The notes under the pieces: model-generated | Told to the model about the DNA's origin: nothing | Databases searched by the model: none | The model's input: the letters and a program-made list of their open reading frames with translations, nothing else | Shown: positions 25,224-34,261 of the stretch, piece by piece | How positions within the stretch are numbered: position 1 is the first letter of the stretch | Layout of the letters: each line of letters opens with the position of its first letter | Program-made: the position numbers and the translations under genes | Assembly: GCF_947496985.1 (NCBI RefSeq) | Contig: NZ_CANMEZ010000012.1 | Span: 62,001 to 126,000 of the forward strand | Direction: 5' to 3' | Length of the DNA stretch: 64,000 bases | Origin: an uncultured Kordia sp. | GTDB lineage: Bacteria > Bacteroidota > Bacteroidia > Flavobacteriales > Flavobacteriaceae

Positions 25224-26942
25224 ATGATAAAATATGTCCTTTTAGTTTGTTCTTATTTTTTATTTTCTTCATTTCTGTATGCACAAGAAAACATTATACA
25301 AACGGACAGTTTAGCTCAGTTTTCTTATGAAAAATTGAATAATCAATATGATTTTCATAAGAATACAAATCCAATCATTGCAAAAGTATATTTAGACCAA
25401 ATGCTTTTGAAAGCAACAACTTTAGAGCAACGCGTAACTTCACTTTTATTGGCTTGTAGGCATGAAACTTTCTATGGAACATCAGCAAAGGCATTTTCAC
25501 ATGTTGATGCAGCAATTTTAATGTTACAGACTCAAAAAAACGCAACACTATTAGGGAAAGCATATGAACGAAAAGGGTTTGTTTTTTATCATAGAAAGAT
25601 AGCATATGATACTGCATTAGAATTCTATTCGAAAGCACTGAAACTTGCAACAGAAACGAATGACCAATTATTGATGATTACTGTAGAACATAAAATTGCA
25701 GCCTTGTATTTTATGATTGATAATAAAAAAGTTGCTTTACAAAAGTATCGTGCTTTATACCACAAAGCCTATGATAAAAAAGAGATTCCATATGCTATAA
25801 AGATTCTTTTCCTGAAGAGTTTGAGCAATGTGTATTTAAAAAAATACACCATAGACTCTACCGCAACAAAATTTTTAGATTCTTCAAATTTTTTTTCTGA
25901 GAAAGCATTAAAGCTCGCTTTCGCAGAACAGAATAAAAAAGATATTGCGTATTTAACCAATTTGCTAGGAATTGCTTCTTTTACAAATAAAGCATATGAT
26001 GAAGCCTTGACTCATCTCGCGAAAGCGGAAACAATAGCCACCGAAATAGGTTTGAAAGAACGTTTGAAATCTGTTTATCATTATAAAGGAATCGTATTTT
26101 TAGCCAAACAACAATCGGATTCGGCTATTTATTATTTTCAAAAGAACGCTGTCCATTTAGCAGATACTACAAAGTTGTTTCTGTATCCAAACACTTATTC
26201 TCTTTTGTCAGAGAGTTATAAACAACAAAACAATTTGAAAGAGGCATTGCATTATTCTCAACTTGCTATTGAATATACAACAAATACATATTCTAAAAGA
26301 GCTGAATTGCAATATACGTTAGATACTAAATACGACATTCCAAAGTTGAAAGAGAAGTCGAAACAGCTACAGCAAGCATTACTACAAACATCGTATACAA
26401 AGAATATTTGGACAGTTTTAGCATTGTTTTTAGTGGTTATTTTAATCGGTAGTTTTTTGTTTTTTAGAAGAAGAGAGCGTATAAATAGAACTAATTTTGA
26501 AAAAACAGTAGCAAACTTATCAAAAGTAGAAAAAGTAATCTCAATTCCTAAAAATTCGGCAAGTACTCATGTTTCAGAAGCGCAAACTGAAAGTATTTTG
26601 AAAGCATTGACTCAGTTTGAGCAAAGTGTTTTGTTTGTAAATCCTGATTGTACTTTGTCTTTTTTAGCACAAGAATTAAATACAAACACAACGTATCTTT
26701 CTAAAATCATAAATACACATAAAAAACAAAGTTACACTGAGTATTTAGTAAATTTACGTATTTCGTATGCATTGAAACGATTGAAAAATGAAAAACGTTT
26801 TAGAGCATATTCTATTGCTTCTATTGCTGAAGAATGTGGCTTTAAGAGTGCAAAATCATTCTCTAGAGCTTTTAAAAAGCATACTGAAATTTACCCTTCA
26901 TATTACATTAAAAACATAGAAGCAAAAATGTTATCAGTGTAA
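25224..26942 (+). CDS. TPR and AraC-type regulator with membrane segment
   Basis: From the ATG at 25224 the protein has 572 residues: a signal-like helix (MIKYVLLVCSYFLFSSFLYAQ), periplasmic tetratricopeptide-like helices (about 40-380), one transmembrane helix (TVLALFLVVILIGSFLFF), and a cytoplasmic AraC-type DNA-binding domain in the last 110 residues (NTNTTYLSKIINTHKKQSY; SIASIAEECGFKSAKSFSRAF). Such TPR-TM-AraC proteins sense an external signal and act on DNA directly. Its target is unknown. The peptide gene 95 bases downstream is a candidate by position. Confidence 0.88.
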   Translation: MIKYVLLVCSYFLFSSFLYAQENIIQTDSLAQFSYEKLNNQYDFHKNTNPIIAKVYLDQMLLKATTLEQRVTSLLLACRHETFYGTSAKAFSHVDAAILMLQTQKNATLLGKAYERKGFVFYHRKIAYDTALEFYSKALKLATETNDQLLMITVEHKIAALYFMIDNKKVALQKYRALYHKAYDKKEIPYAIKILFLKSLSNVYLKKYTIDSTATKFLDSSNFFSEKALKLAFAEQNKKDIAYLTNLLGIASFTNKAYDEALTHLAKAETIATEIGLKERLKSVYHYKGIVFLAKQQSDSAIYYFQKNAVHLADTTKLFLYPNTYSLLSESYKQQNNLKEALHYSQLAIEYTTNTYSKRAELQYTLDTKYDIPKLKEKSKQLQQALLQTSYTKNIWTVLALFLVVILIGSFLFFRRRERINRTNFEKTVANLSKVEKVISIPKNSASTHVSEAQTESILKALTQFEQSVLFVNPDCTLSFLAQELNTNTTYLSKIINTHKKQSYTEYLVNLRISYALKRLKNEKRFRAYSIASIAEECGFKSAKSFSRAFKKHTEIYPSYYIKNIEAKMLSV

Positions 26943-26956
26943 ATTATTTGTGGTCA

Positions 26957-27012
26957 ATTTATAAATGGGCACTAGTACTTTTTATACCATGAAGGTTTTA
27001 CTAATACATTTG
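26957..27012 (+). promoter_or_regulatory. Promoter and upstream element of the 27039 peptide gene
   Basis: The element ATTTATAAATGGGCACTA (26957-26974) is followed 30 bases later by a perfect -7 box TACATTTG (27005-27012). The same element and box, at exactly the same spacing, precede the peptide gene at 27809. There is no clear -33 box, so an activator bound at the upstream element is plausible. Confidence 0.7.
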
Positions 27013-27038
27013 AGAACACATTTGAAAACATTAATTTT

Positions 27039-27269
27039 ATGAAAAGAAAACTCGTATTGAAGAAACGTTTAATTTCTAATTTGAATAGTTTTAAAATTGC
27101 TGGTGGAACTGGCGGAAACTCTTTGGATGATGAAACAAACCAACAACCTACAACGCAGTGCACCCCTAACCCTACGCAAAATCAGAATACCTGTGTTTAT
27201 ACAGATTGTCATGATACTTGTAGCATAGATCCTATGCGATGTATGGTAGATCCGCCTACACATCCATAA
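27039..27269 (+). CDS. GG-leader precursor peptide, CMVDPPTHP type (76 aa)
   Basis: The leader MKRKLVLKKRLISNLNSFKIAGG is followed by a core of about 53 residues, GNSLDDETN then a Thr/Pro/Cys-rich part, and a C-terminus RCMVDPPTHP. Five Cys are present. The leader KKRLISNLN...GG is the common signature of the peptide genes in this window. The end CMVDPPTHP and the start GNSL(D/E)DETN are shared with the gene at 27809, so both ends of the core, not just the leader, are under constraint. No modification or export gene adjoins it. Confidence 0.78.
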   Translation: MKRKLVLKKRLISNLNSFKIAGGTGGNSLDDETNQQPTTQCTPNPTQNQNTCVYTDCHDTCSIDPMRCMVDPPTHP

Positions 27270-27288
27270 TTTTTTTATGATGAAAGGC

Positions 27289-27325
27289 AATTCCATTGTC
27301 GCTATTATTTAACGACAATGGAATT
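27289..27325. terminator. Hairpin terminator between converging peptide genes
   Basis: Thirteen-base arms AATTCCATTGTCG and CGACAATGGAATT enclose an 11-base loop. It serves both the plus-strand gene ending at 27269 and the minus-strand gene ending at 27335. A weaker copy is at 28030-28064. Confidence 0.85.
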
Positions 27326-27334
27326 ATTTATAAA

Positions 27335-27598
27335 TTATGGTCCCATTGGTTCACACATACCATTGAAACATGATTCTGCACAGCTTACTGCTGTTGGACA
27401 ATTGTTATTTGTTGGACATGTTACCGTACAATTAGCTGCTGATGGACAATTTGCCACACTTAGGCATACAAATATTAGTGATGTATCACAATCAACTGCT
27501 GCAGTGAAGACTGTTCCTCCTTTTAGCTGTGAAGCGTTAAAGTTGGATACTGTACTTTTGGTCAATAAAAGTTTTGCTTTAAGATTTCTCTTTTTCAT
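27335..27598 (-). CDS. GG-leader precursor peptide with Cys-rich repeats (87 aa)
   Basis: The leader (MKKRNLKAKLLLTKSTVSNFN ... QLKGG) precedes a 57-residue core with nine Cys. The core carries a loose repeat in which NC is followed by P-(S/T)-A and a second Cys: ANCPSAANCTVTC and NNCPTAVSC. The order leader-GG-core and the Thr/Cys content match the other precursors here. It converges on the peptide gene at 27039 through a shared hairpin. A decayed copy of its 3' end is found at 28068-28120. Confidence 0.75.
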   Translation of the reverse strand: MKKRNLKAKLLLTKSTVSNFNASQLKGGTVFTAAVDCDTSLIFVCLSVANCPSAANCTVTCPTNNNCPTAVSCAESCFNGMCEPMGP

Positions 27599-27720
27599 GG
27601 TTATAAATTTAATGTTATATACTTTGAACTTCGTTTATGCAGTCAAAGTTTCTGCATTTAAACGCAAATGATTCTGAACGAATTTAGCTATTCAGCGTCC
27701 ACTATAAAAGAAAAAGGTGC

Positions 27721-27780
27721 GCCCATTTATAAATGGGCACTACAAACATATCTTTAAAACCTTATGATACATTACATTTG
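27721..27780 (+). promoter_or_regulatory. Palindromic upstream element and promoter of the 27809 peptide gene
   Basis: Here the upstream element is a perfect 18-base palindrome, GCCCATTTATAAATGGGC (27721-27738), continuing ACTA. The -7 box TACATTTG (27773-27780) follows at the same distance as in the 26957 copy. The palindrome centre lies 47 bases upstream of the box centre, where an activator dimer could bind. Confidence 0.7.
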
Positions 27781-27808
27781 AATGAATCGTATAAAAACAT
27801 TCTATATC

Positions 27809-28009
27809 ATGAAGAAAAAACTTGTATTGAAGAAAACTTTAATTTCCAGTATGAATACTCAAAAAATATTAGGTGGAACTGACCGCGGAAATTCTTTAGA
27901 AGATGAAACCAACACAGATGCGACATACATTAATTGTCTTGAAACTGAACAACTTAATTGCAGTGCAGATCCAAGAAAATGCATGGTAGATCCACCAACG
28001 CATCCTTAA
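27809..28009 (+). CDS. GG-leader precursor peptide, CMVDPPTHP type, second copy (66 aa)
   Basis: I use the ATG at 27809, since the promoter and start spacing then match the first copy and the leader reads MKKKLVLKKTLISSMNTQKILGG. The shorter core GNSLEDETN ... KCMVDPPTHP has three Cys against five in the 27039 peptide; the middle has lost the Pro/Gln-rich part. It was clearly produced by duplication of the segment around 26957-27395. An earlier in-frame Met at 27782 lies right behind the -7 box and is unlikely. Confidence 0.76.
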   Translation: MKKKLVLKKTLISSMNTQKILGGTDRGNSLEDETNTDATYINCLETEQLNCSADPRKCMVDPPTHP

Positions 28010-28029
28010 TTTTTTCATATTAATAAACA

Positions 28030-28064
28030 ATTCCATTGCCGCTATAGTTTAACAACAATGGAAT
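28030..28064. terminator. Hairpin terminator, second copy
   Basis: Arms ATTCCATTG and CAATGGAAT remain, with a larger loop; inner pairs of the first copy (27289-27325) have been lost by substitutions. It follows the peptide stop by 20 bases. Confidence 0.7.
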
Positions 28065-28067
28065 AAA

Positions 28068-28120
28068 TTATAGTCTCATTGACTCTAATATACTATTGAA
28101 ACATGATTCTGCATAGTTTA
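28068..28120 (-). pseudogene. Relic of the 3' end of a Cys-rich peptide gene
   Basis: The 53 bases align closely with 27335-27390, the 3' end of the minus-strand peptide gene. Read in that frame the relic gives VNYAESCFNSILESMRL and a stop, against VSCAESCFNGMCEPMGP in the intact gene. The flanking hairpin copy is also present. The leader and most of the core are gone, and the next gene's stop codon follows at once. It is the far end of the duplicated segment. Confidence 0.75.
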
Positions 28121-29671
28121 CTAGTTTTCATTTTCATAGATAGAAACGGTTCCACTATCTTCATATGAAATGATAAGCAATGCATTTCCTGTTGGACTAT
28201 CTTCTGCTTTGATTGCTAATAAACCTTCAGGTGCATAATCTGTATCACGTTGTAAAAATTGTAAAAACTGTGGCGCAACTGGGTTTGTAATGTCGTATAC
28301 CATTACCTGACTGTTACGCTCTAACCCTACAAATAAGATGTAACGTTGGTTAGCTATGTTTAAGATTTCTACAGATTCAGGTTCAGCTCCTTTGTCATCA
28401 CTTCTCTTGTCTGTTTCATTGTCTTCCCAATCCCAATTGAAACGATTTGGTGTATCTGCTAATACACGTGTTGCAATTTCGTTTCCACTATCATATAGTA
28501 AGTTTCCATCAGCAGACCAAACACTGAATGAACGCGCTCCATAATTGTAAAGTTTATCATAATCGCCATCATTATCTGTATCACCTAAATCTAAAGCAAT
28601 TTTTAATCGTCCAATATTTTCATTGGCTTGATAGTCTTCTGCTACAGGAAAAGCAATTTCATCCAATGTAATATCTTTCACACGATCTTCTCCAACATAT
28701 CCCGGAGTTCCTTCGTATTCTCTTGAATCGCCTTCATTTGCAGAAAAGATATATTCTATTCCATTGATATTTACAGAAGTGATTGCGTCAGGCTGATACA
28801 TTCCGTATACAGGCCAATTTTTGAGTTCATTTACACCATCTTTATCACTTGCATCGATAGCATTTCCCGAAACACTATAATCTTTATATCCTAATGGATA
28901 GATAGCTTCAATTGTTTTCGTTAATAAGTTAATCTTGGCAATTCCATTGTTTTCTTGTAATGAAACCCACGCATATTGTGAATCTTCTGAAACTGTAATA
29001 TATTCTGGCTCTACATCCGCAGCCAAGTTTGCATTTGGTCCAAAAACTCTAAAACCTTGACTTTCTAATGTTGCTTCTTGCGAATTGAACGCTGCGAAGT
29101 TTAAGGTAGTTACGTTATTATTTACGACATCTATAATACTAACTGTTCCATCTGGATCTACCGTATAATCGTCATTTGGTTCTCCTTCATTTGCTGACAG
29201 AATAAAGTTTCCGTCTTTTGTGAATGTTACCATATCTGGTAATGCACCTACTGTATATTCATTTGCTAAAGAAGCATCTGCTGTATTGTATACATATATT
29301 TTCCCCGAAGCTTGTTTGTTTGCAGCCTCTACTGCAATTGCGAGTTTTCCGTTGTGAACAGCAACACTATTTGGCGCTCCAAAACCACTTACATCAATAG
29401 GCGTTTTTTGAATTGGCAATGTAATGTCTGAAATATCATAGATTGATATTTGATCAGCTTCTGTATTTACGGTAAAAATTTGATTTGTTATTGGGTCAAA
29501 TGCAGAGATTTCTGCTGAACCTTCTCCACCTACATTGATTGTATTTTTGAATTGAAAGTTTACAGAAGTATCTACAGATGTGGTTGAATTTTGACTATCG
29601 TCATCATTTTCACAACTTTGAAAAGCAACGATTGTCATTGCTATAAGAAGTGATTGTTTTAAGATTTTCAT
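28121..29671 (-). CDS. Choice-of-anchor I family lipoprotein, copy 1
   Basis: The 516-residue protein begins with a lipoprotein signal (lipobox ending FQSC at Cys20) and folds as a predicted beta-propeller of the choice-of-anchor I family. Hallmarks are SANEGEPNDDYTVDPDG, ANEGDSREYEG and DNDGDYDKLYNYG, Asp-rich loops that probably bind calcium. The enzymatic role is not established; some relatives are called alkaline-phosphatase-like or phytase-like. It lies 105 bases downstream of the GldM-like gene on the same strand. A paralogue is at 34262. Confidence 0.88.
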   Translation of the reverse strand: MKILKQSLLIAMTIVAFQSCENDDDSQNSTTSVDTSVNFQFKNTINVGGEGSAEISAFDPITNQIFTVNTEADQISIYDISDITLPIQKTPIDVSGFGAPNSVAVHNGKLAIAVEAANKQASGKIYVYNTADASLANEYTVGALPDMVTFTKDGNFILSANEGEPNDDYTVDPDGTVSIIDVVNNNVTTLNFAAFNSQEATLESQGFRVFGPNANLAADVEPEYITVSEDSQYAWVSLQENNGIAKINLLTKTIEAIYPLGYKDYSVSGNAIDASDKDGVNELKNWPVYGMYQPDAITSVNINGIEYIFSANEGDSREYEGTPGYVGEDRVKDITLDEIAFPVAEDYQANENIGRLKIALDLGDTDNDGDYDKLYNYGARSFSVWSADGNLLYDSGNEIATRVLADTPNRFNWDWEDNETDKRSDDKGAEPESVEILNIANQRYILFVGLERNSQVMVYDITNPVAPQFLQFLQRDTDYAPEGLLAIKAEDSPTGNALLIISYEDSGTVSIYENEN

Positions 29672-29776
29672 TGTGTTGATTTATGTTTATTTCAACAAAG
29701 ATGAATCTCGTATTTTATTGGAATGTTAGTGAATTATGATAGAATTATGTAGCTTTTGATAATTTAATGTAAAGTT

Positions 29777-30376
29777 TTACTTCGCAGTTAACGCAAACGT
29801 AATGATATCTTTTCGTTTAGTTTCAATAGTAGCTTCCATAGCTGTCAATTGTGTATATACAGCTATCGCTGGAAAGTCTTTAAAATTGTACACTAGCCAA
29901 TCTTTAGTTTTGTCTGTATTACGTAGTTTTGAGGATGTCGTTTTCGTTTCTGGAAATTCTAAATTTACAATAACAAGCATATTTTCATATGCTTCAATTT
30001 TTGTCATTAAGTTATTTCCTTTTTCAGTATATCCATTTGAACCTTTTATGAAGAGGATTTCATTTTTATGCGCATCCATTTCTTCATAATTATCACTCTT
30101 AGCTATATAATCCTTTTTTAAATTCTGGATATATTCGAGTAAGTCTTTTGCTACTCTCTCGTATTGTTGTATAATTTCCGGATACGTATCAGCAGTAGCT
30201 TCAAATTGCCTTTCTTTTTCTTGTTCTAACGAAGTATTTGTATTTTTAAACTCTTCTTCCATTGTAGAAAAATCGTCCAATATCGTATTCATTCTCACAT
30301 CTGCAATCAATAACATCAATCCTAATAATAGAAGACTGACAATAAATACAGTTATGAGAAATACCTTTTTAGACAT
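29777..30376 (-). CDS. Stand-alone GldM N-terminal-domain-like membrane protein
   Basis: The 199 residues have one N-terminal transmembrane helix (5-25) and a helical periplasmic part. Two stretches match the N-terminal domain of GldM, the gliding/T9SS motor-shaft protein: GSNGYTEKGNNLMTKIEAYE and DWLVYNFKDFPAIAVYTQL. Full GldM has over 500 residues with beta domains D2-D4; these are missing here, and no gldK, gldL or gldN is adjacent. So it is a short relative of unknown job rather than the motor component itself. It abuts der with no gap (30376/30377), implying co-transcription. Confidence 0.75.
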   Translation of the reverse strand: MSKKVFLITVFIVSLLLLGLMLLIADVRMNTILDDFSTMEEEFKNTNTSLEQEKERQFEATADTYPEIIQQYERVAKDLLEYIQNLKKDYIAKSDNYEEMDAHKNEILFIKGSNGYTEKGNNLMTKIEAYENMLVIVNLEFPETKTTSSKLRNTDKTKDWLVYNFKDFPAIAVYTQLTAMEATIETKRKDIITFALTAK

Positions 30377-31684
30377 TTATTTTTTCCTAAAGTATACCGT
30401 TACAGGTACACCGTTAAAGTCAAACTGTTCACGGAGTTTGTTTTCTACAAATCGTTTATATGGATCACGTACATATTGCGGCAAGTTGGCAAAGAAGGCA
30501 AATTGCGGATATCCTGTTGGTAATTGCGTACAGAATTTAATTTTCACATATTTTCCTTTGTGTGCTGGCGGTGGCGTACGTTCGATAATATCTAACATAA
30601 CGTCATTCAGCTTGCTTGTCGGAATTCTGTTTGATCTGTTTTTGTATACTTGAACTGCCGTTTCAATAGCTTTGTAGATACGTTGCTTTGTTAAGGCAGA
30701 AATAAATACAATTGGCACGTCTGTAAAAGGTTCTATTTGTTGACGAATGTGTTTTTCAAATTCTTTTACTGTAGATGTTTCCTTTTCTACTAAATCCCAC
30801 TTATTCACTAAGATAACAACTCCTTTGTTGTTCTTTTCTGCTAGCCAAAAGATATTTTGTACTTGCGAATCAAATCCACGTGTGGCATCTACCACTAACA
30901 AACATACATCACTGTGTTCAATAGCACGAATAGAACGCATTACTGAGTAAAATTCTAAGTCCTCTTTTACTTTTGCTTTTCTACGAATCCCTGCGGTATC
31001 CACTAAATTGAATTCAAATCCAAAACGATTGTAACGTGTATCAATTGAATCACGTGTAGTTCCAGCAATGTCAGTTACAATGTATCGATCTTCTCCAATT
31101 AAAGCATTGATTAAAGATGATTTTCCTGCGTTTGGTCGTCCAACAACTGCAAAACGTGGTAGTTTTTCTTCTTCCTCTTCTTCAACATCATCAGGTAATG
31201 CTTCTACCAAAGCATCTAATAAATCACCTGTTCCACTTCCATTGATACTTGCTATTGGGAAATATTCGCCTAAACCTAAGGAATAAAATTCCGTAGCATC
31301 GTGTAAACGATTTGCAGCATCTACTTTGTTTACTACTAAAAAGACAGGCTTGTTAACTCTACGAAGTAGGTTTGCTACTTCTTCGTCCATTCCTGTAATT
31401 CCAGATTCAACATCTACTACAAAAAGAATCGCATCTGCTTCATCAATAGCCAATTCTACTTGTTTGTCAATTTCAGCTTCAAAAACATCGTCACTTCCTA
31501 TGACATATCCACCTGTATCGATTAATGAAAATTCTTTTCCATTCCAGTCTGATTTCCCGTAATGTCTATCTCTTGTTACACCACTCACAGCATCAACAAT
31601 GGCTTCTCTACGTTTGATCATTCGATTAAACAAGGTCGATTTTCCAACATTTGGACGTCCAACTATGGCTACTATATTACTCAT
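30377..31684 (-). CDS. der: Ribosome-assembly GTPase Der (EngA)
   Basis: Der is an essential double GTPase that matures the 50S ribosomal subunit. Both G domains are complete: [12 protein letters not shown] (about 8-19), DTGG and NKVD in the first; [12 protein letters not shown] (about 180), DTAGI and NKWD in the second. The KH-like C-terminal domain follows. The 435-residue length is usual. It is the first gene of a minus-strand run with the GldM-like gene and the choice-of-anchor I lipoprotein. Confidence 0.97.
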   Translation of the reverse strand: MSNIVAIVGRPNVGKSTLFNRMIKRREAIVDAVSGVTRDRHYGKSDWNGKEFSLIDTGGYVIGSDDVFEAEIDKQVELAIDEADAILFVVDVESGITGMDEEVANLLRRVNKPVFLVVNKVDAANRLHDATEFYSLGLGEYFPIASINGSGTGDLLDALVEALPDDVEEEEEEKLPRFAVVGRPNAGKSSLINALIGEDRYIVTDIAGTTRDSIDTRYNRFGFEFNLVDTAGIRRKAKVKEDLEFYSVMRSIRAIEHSDVCLLVVDATRGFDSQVQNIFWLAEKNNKGVVILVNKWDLVEKETSTVKEFEKHIRQQIEPFTDVPIVFISALTKQRIYKAIETAVQVYKNRSNRIPTSKLNDVMLDIIERTPPPAHKGKYVKIKFCTQLPTGYPQFAFFANLPQYVRDPYKRFVENKLREQFDFNGVPVTVYFRKK

Positions 31685-31861
31685 TTCGTTCTTTTTGTGC
31701 CTGCAAAGGTACGTTTTCTGTTGATGAGTAAAAAGTAATTTTAAGTAAGTCTTTCGTGAAGTTTATATTTTGATACGCTTATTGCCAATTATCCTTGTTT
31801 TTAATTGTATTTTAATAGTTATCTACTACAATTGATATGATATTTATCAGTTCATATATAT

Positions 31862-32395
31862 ATGAAAAACAGTATTATTGAAATTAACAAATACTGTATC
31901 ATGAGTTTAGGAGAAGAAATTGTATTACGTCCACGATTTAAGCGAACGATTTCCGAAAGTAACGAAACAATTCTGAAACGTTTGGAAAGTTCAAAAAACA
32001 CACAAAAAGATTTTATTGTTACACGTGTGGACAATCATGTTTTTATCAAAATTCCGAAAAATAAACAACATTTTTGGTCGCCACAATTACACGTAGAAGT
32101 GGATGAAATTGACGCACAAAGTTGTGAATTAAATGGTTTATTTGGTCCAAGTCCGACAGTTTGGACATTTTTTATGTTTCTTCACTTTTTAGTAGTTTGT
32201 TTATTTATCGGTTTTGGTATTTGGGCATATACCAACGCTACTTTAGGAAACTCATATGCAATACAAGTAGCCTTGATGATTTTTATGATATTTGTTTGGT
32301 TTGTGCTTTATTTTGGTGGACGAATGGGAAAAGCTACAGGAAAACCTGAGATGATTGATTTGTATACGTTTTTGAAAACAACAATTAATATCTAA
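31862..32395 (+). CDS. Membrane protein of unknown function, two transmembrane helices
   Basis: The 177 residues comprise a cytoplasmic N-terminal half (RPRFKRTISESNETILKRLE, then beta-like FIVTRVDNHVFIKI ... SPQLHVEVDE) and two adjacent transmembrane helices near 100-150. Met14 (31901, MSLGEEIV) is an alternative and perhaps better start, since the first 13 residues have no family feel. I do not recognise the family. It is transcribed away from der, and lies upstream of the rhomboid gene with 259 bases between. Confidence 0.68.
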   Translation: MKNSIIEINKYCIMSLGEEIVLRPRFKRTISESNETILKRLESSKNTQKDFIVTRVDNHVFIKIPKNKQHFWSPQLHVEVDEIDAQSCELNGLFGPSPTVWTFFMFLHFLVVCLFIGFGIWAYTNATLGNSYAIQVALMIFMIFVWFVLYFGGRMGKATGKPEMIDLYTFLKTTINI

Positions 32396-32654
32396 AAAAT
32401 ACACCTTTAACACTTTCAGGTTTCCCCGAAAGTCTATTGCATAACTGCGAAAAGGTTTCGGAAGCGATTTTATCGAGAATTATTTAATGAAATTACTGAA
32501 AATTTAATTTTTATTACGAGTTTCGCAAAAATACCTTTTTAAAGCATTTCATTATATTGCATTAAAAACTTCTGTTACTTTTGATTGCGTCATATTGTAA
32601 CAAAATTACCATGATGCATACTGATATACATACAACTCAATCATTCCCTTTTCA

Positions 32655-34208
32655 TTGCAAAACCTCAAATTAAAGTTTTTTAAAATTTACATTCCCTTTC
32701 TGACAATTGCCTTTGGCTGCATTCTTTTTTATTATGGCTTTCGATTGTTGTTTGATATCAAGCTTGGTTTATTACCTCTTAAGGAAGATGTACTCAACAT
32801 TTGGATCCCAATAACTTTCATATGGATTCCTGTATTTATTTGGCTTCGCAAACCCATACGAATTGTAAATCTAAGAGGAAAAAATGGTGATGGTCACTTT
32901 TTGACACTATTACTTATGTGTATTGTAATTGTGATTCCGACAGTTATCAGTCAGAAATACTTAGAAAAGAACGCCTATAGTATAAACGAAATTGCCACGA
33001 GTGTTGAGTTGGATGAACTTCCCAATGAAAAGTATTTTAAGATTAATCAGTTTGAAGTAGTCAATACTTTAAATCACACTTATGTATCGACACGTATTTC
33101 TGGCAAGTACAATGAACATTTGAATGTTACTATGTACATTGCATGCCCTTTTAATAAATCAAGTCTTGCTTGGTATGGCATTCAGTATGATTTACAACTC
33201 AGAAATAAGGATACCGAAACGAATAAAAGACAGGCTATTCGACGGTTTTTAGTCAATTCTAATAAAGATTTCAAATCGCATGACTTTCAAGATGTTACTT
33301 ATTTTGAAAAGCTTAACCATTCTGATAATAGAGACGGATTTATTAGAGCTATCAAGGAAAAAATACCAATTATTAATGAAGATGAGGAAATTATTTTAAT
33401 TCCAAAAAAGAAACTTTTTGAAACGCGCTTTGGAAGTTCCATTTCAGCTGGTTTTATCATTTTTGGTATTGGTCTGTTGATCATTTTATTGTTAGTCATG
33501 ATTCCTAAGATTGACAAAAAAGAATTAGCCAATTTTAAAAAAAATAAACCACCTAAAGATGATGATTTCACAGATACGCTAAGTTATTTTAATCCATTTG
33601 GCGCACACAAAGCCACGGCTATTTTACTAATTTCGAACATATTGGTTTTTATTATCATGGTTTTAAAAGGGATCAGTGTTGTCTCGCCAACTGCTGTCGA
33701 ATTACTTGAATTTGGTGGAAATAGGCAATCTGAAATCGCAATTCATGGAGAACTTTGGCGTTTGTTTACCTCAACATTTATACATGCTGGCTTTATGCAT
33801 TTGGCATTAAACTTATTTGGGATTGCAGTATACAATAGCTTTTTGGAAAAAATACTATCTCCTACAAAATTGATTTTAGCCTATGTAACTTGTGGTTGTA
33901 CGGCCAGTATTGCAAGCGTTATGTTTCATGAAAATACTGTTAGTGTTGGTGCTTCAGGAGCTATTTTTGGACTTTCGGGAATAATTTTAGCTTTTATCAT
34001 TTTTAAAGTTTATCCAAAGTACTCTAGAGGGATGATTTGGACTTTATTAATTGCATACGGTGGTTTGAATCTTGTGATTGGATTTTTGTCTGCAGGTATT
34101 GATAATGCAGCGCATGTAGGTGGATTGCTTACTGGGTTTATTATTGGAACTTTTCTTTCCATATTTTGTAAAGAAGAACTTGTACAAAAAGCTTCGAAAA
34201 AATATTAA
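32655..34208 (+). CDS. Rhomboid family intramembrane serine protease
   Basis: The 517-residue protein has three hydrophobic segments near the N-terminus, an extracytoplasmic region (about 95-250) and another TM near 260, then a C-terminal rhomboid core. The catalytic dyad is Ser434 in VGASGAIFG and His487 in NAAHVGG, and the HAGFMHLALN motif is present, so it should be active on transmembrane substrates. The large N-terminal part is unlike minimal GlpG. The start is TTG at 32655, the only plausible start after an in-frame stop. Its substrate is unknown. Confidence 0.9.
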   Translation: MQNLKLKFFKIYIPFLTIAFGCILFYYGFRLLFDIKLGLLPLKEDVLNIWIPITFIWIPVFIWLRKPIRIVNLRGKNGDGHFLTLLLMCIVIVIPTVISQKYLEKNAYSINEIATSVELDELPNEKYFKINQFEVVNTLNHTYVSTRISGKYNEHLNVTMYIACPFNKSSLAWYGIQYDLQLRNKDTETNKRQAIRRFLVNSNKDFKSHDFQDVTYFEKLNHSDNRDGFIRAIKEKIPIINEDEEIILIPKKKLFETRFGSSISAGFIIFGIGLLIILLLVMIPKIDKKELANFKKNKPPKDDDFTDTLSYFNPFGAHKATAILLISNILVFIIMVLKGISVVSPTAVELLEFGGNRQSEIAIHGELWRLFTSTFIHAGFMHLALNLFGIAVYNSFLEKILSPTKLILAYVTCGCTASIASVMFHENTVSVGASGAIFGLSGIILAFIIFKVYPKYSRGMIWTLLIAYGGLNLVIGFLSAGIDNAAHVGGLLTGFIIGTFLSIFCKEELVQKASKKY

Positions 34209-34261
34209 TGATTGTCCACAAGTAAGAAGTGTGTTTGATTTTAGAAAACTTATCGACTGTG

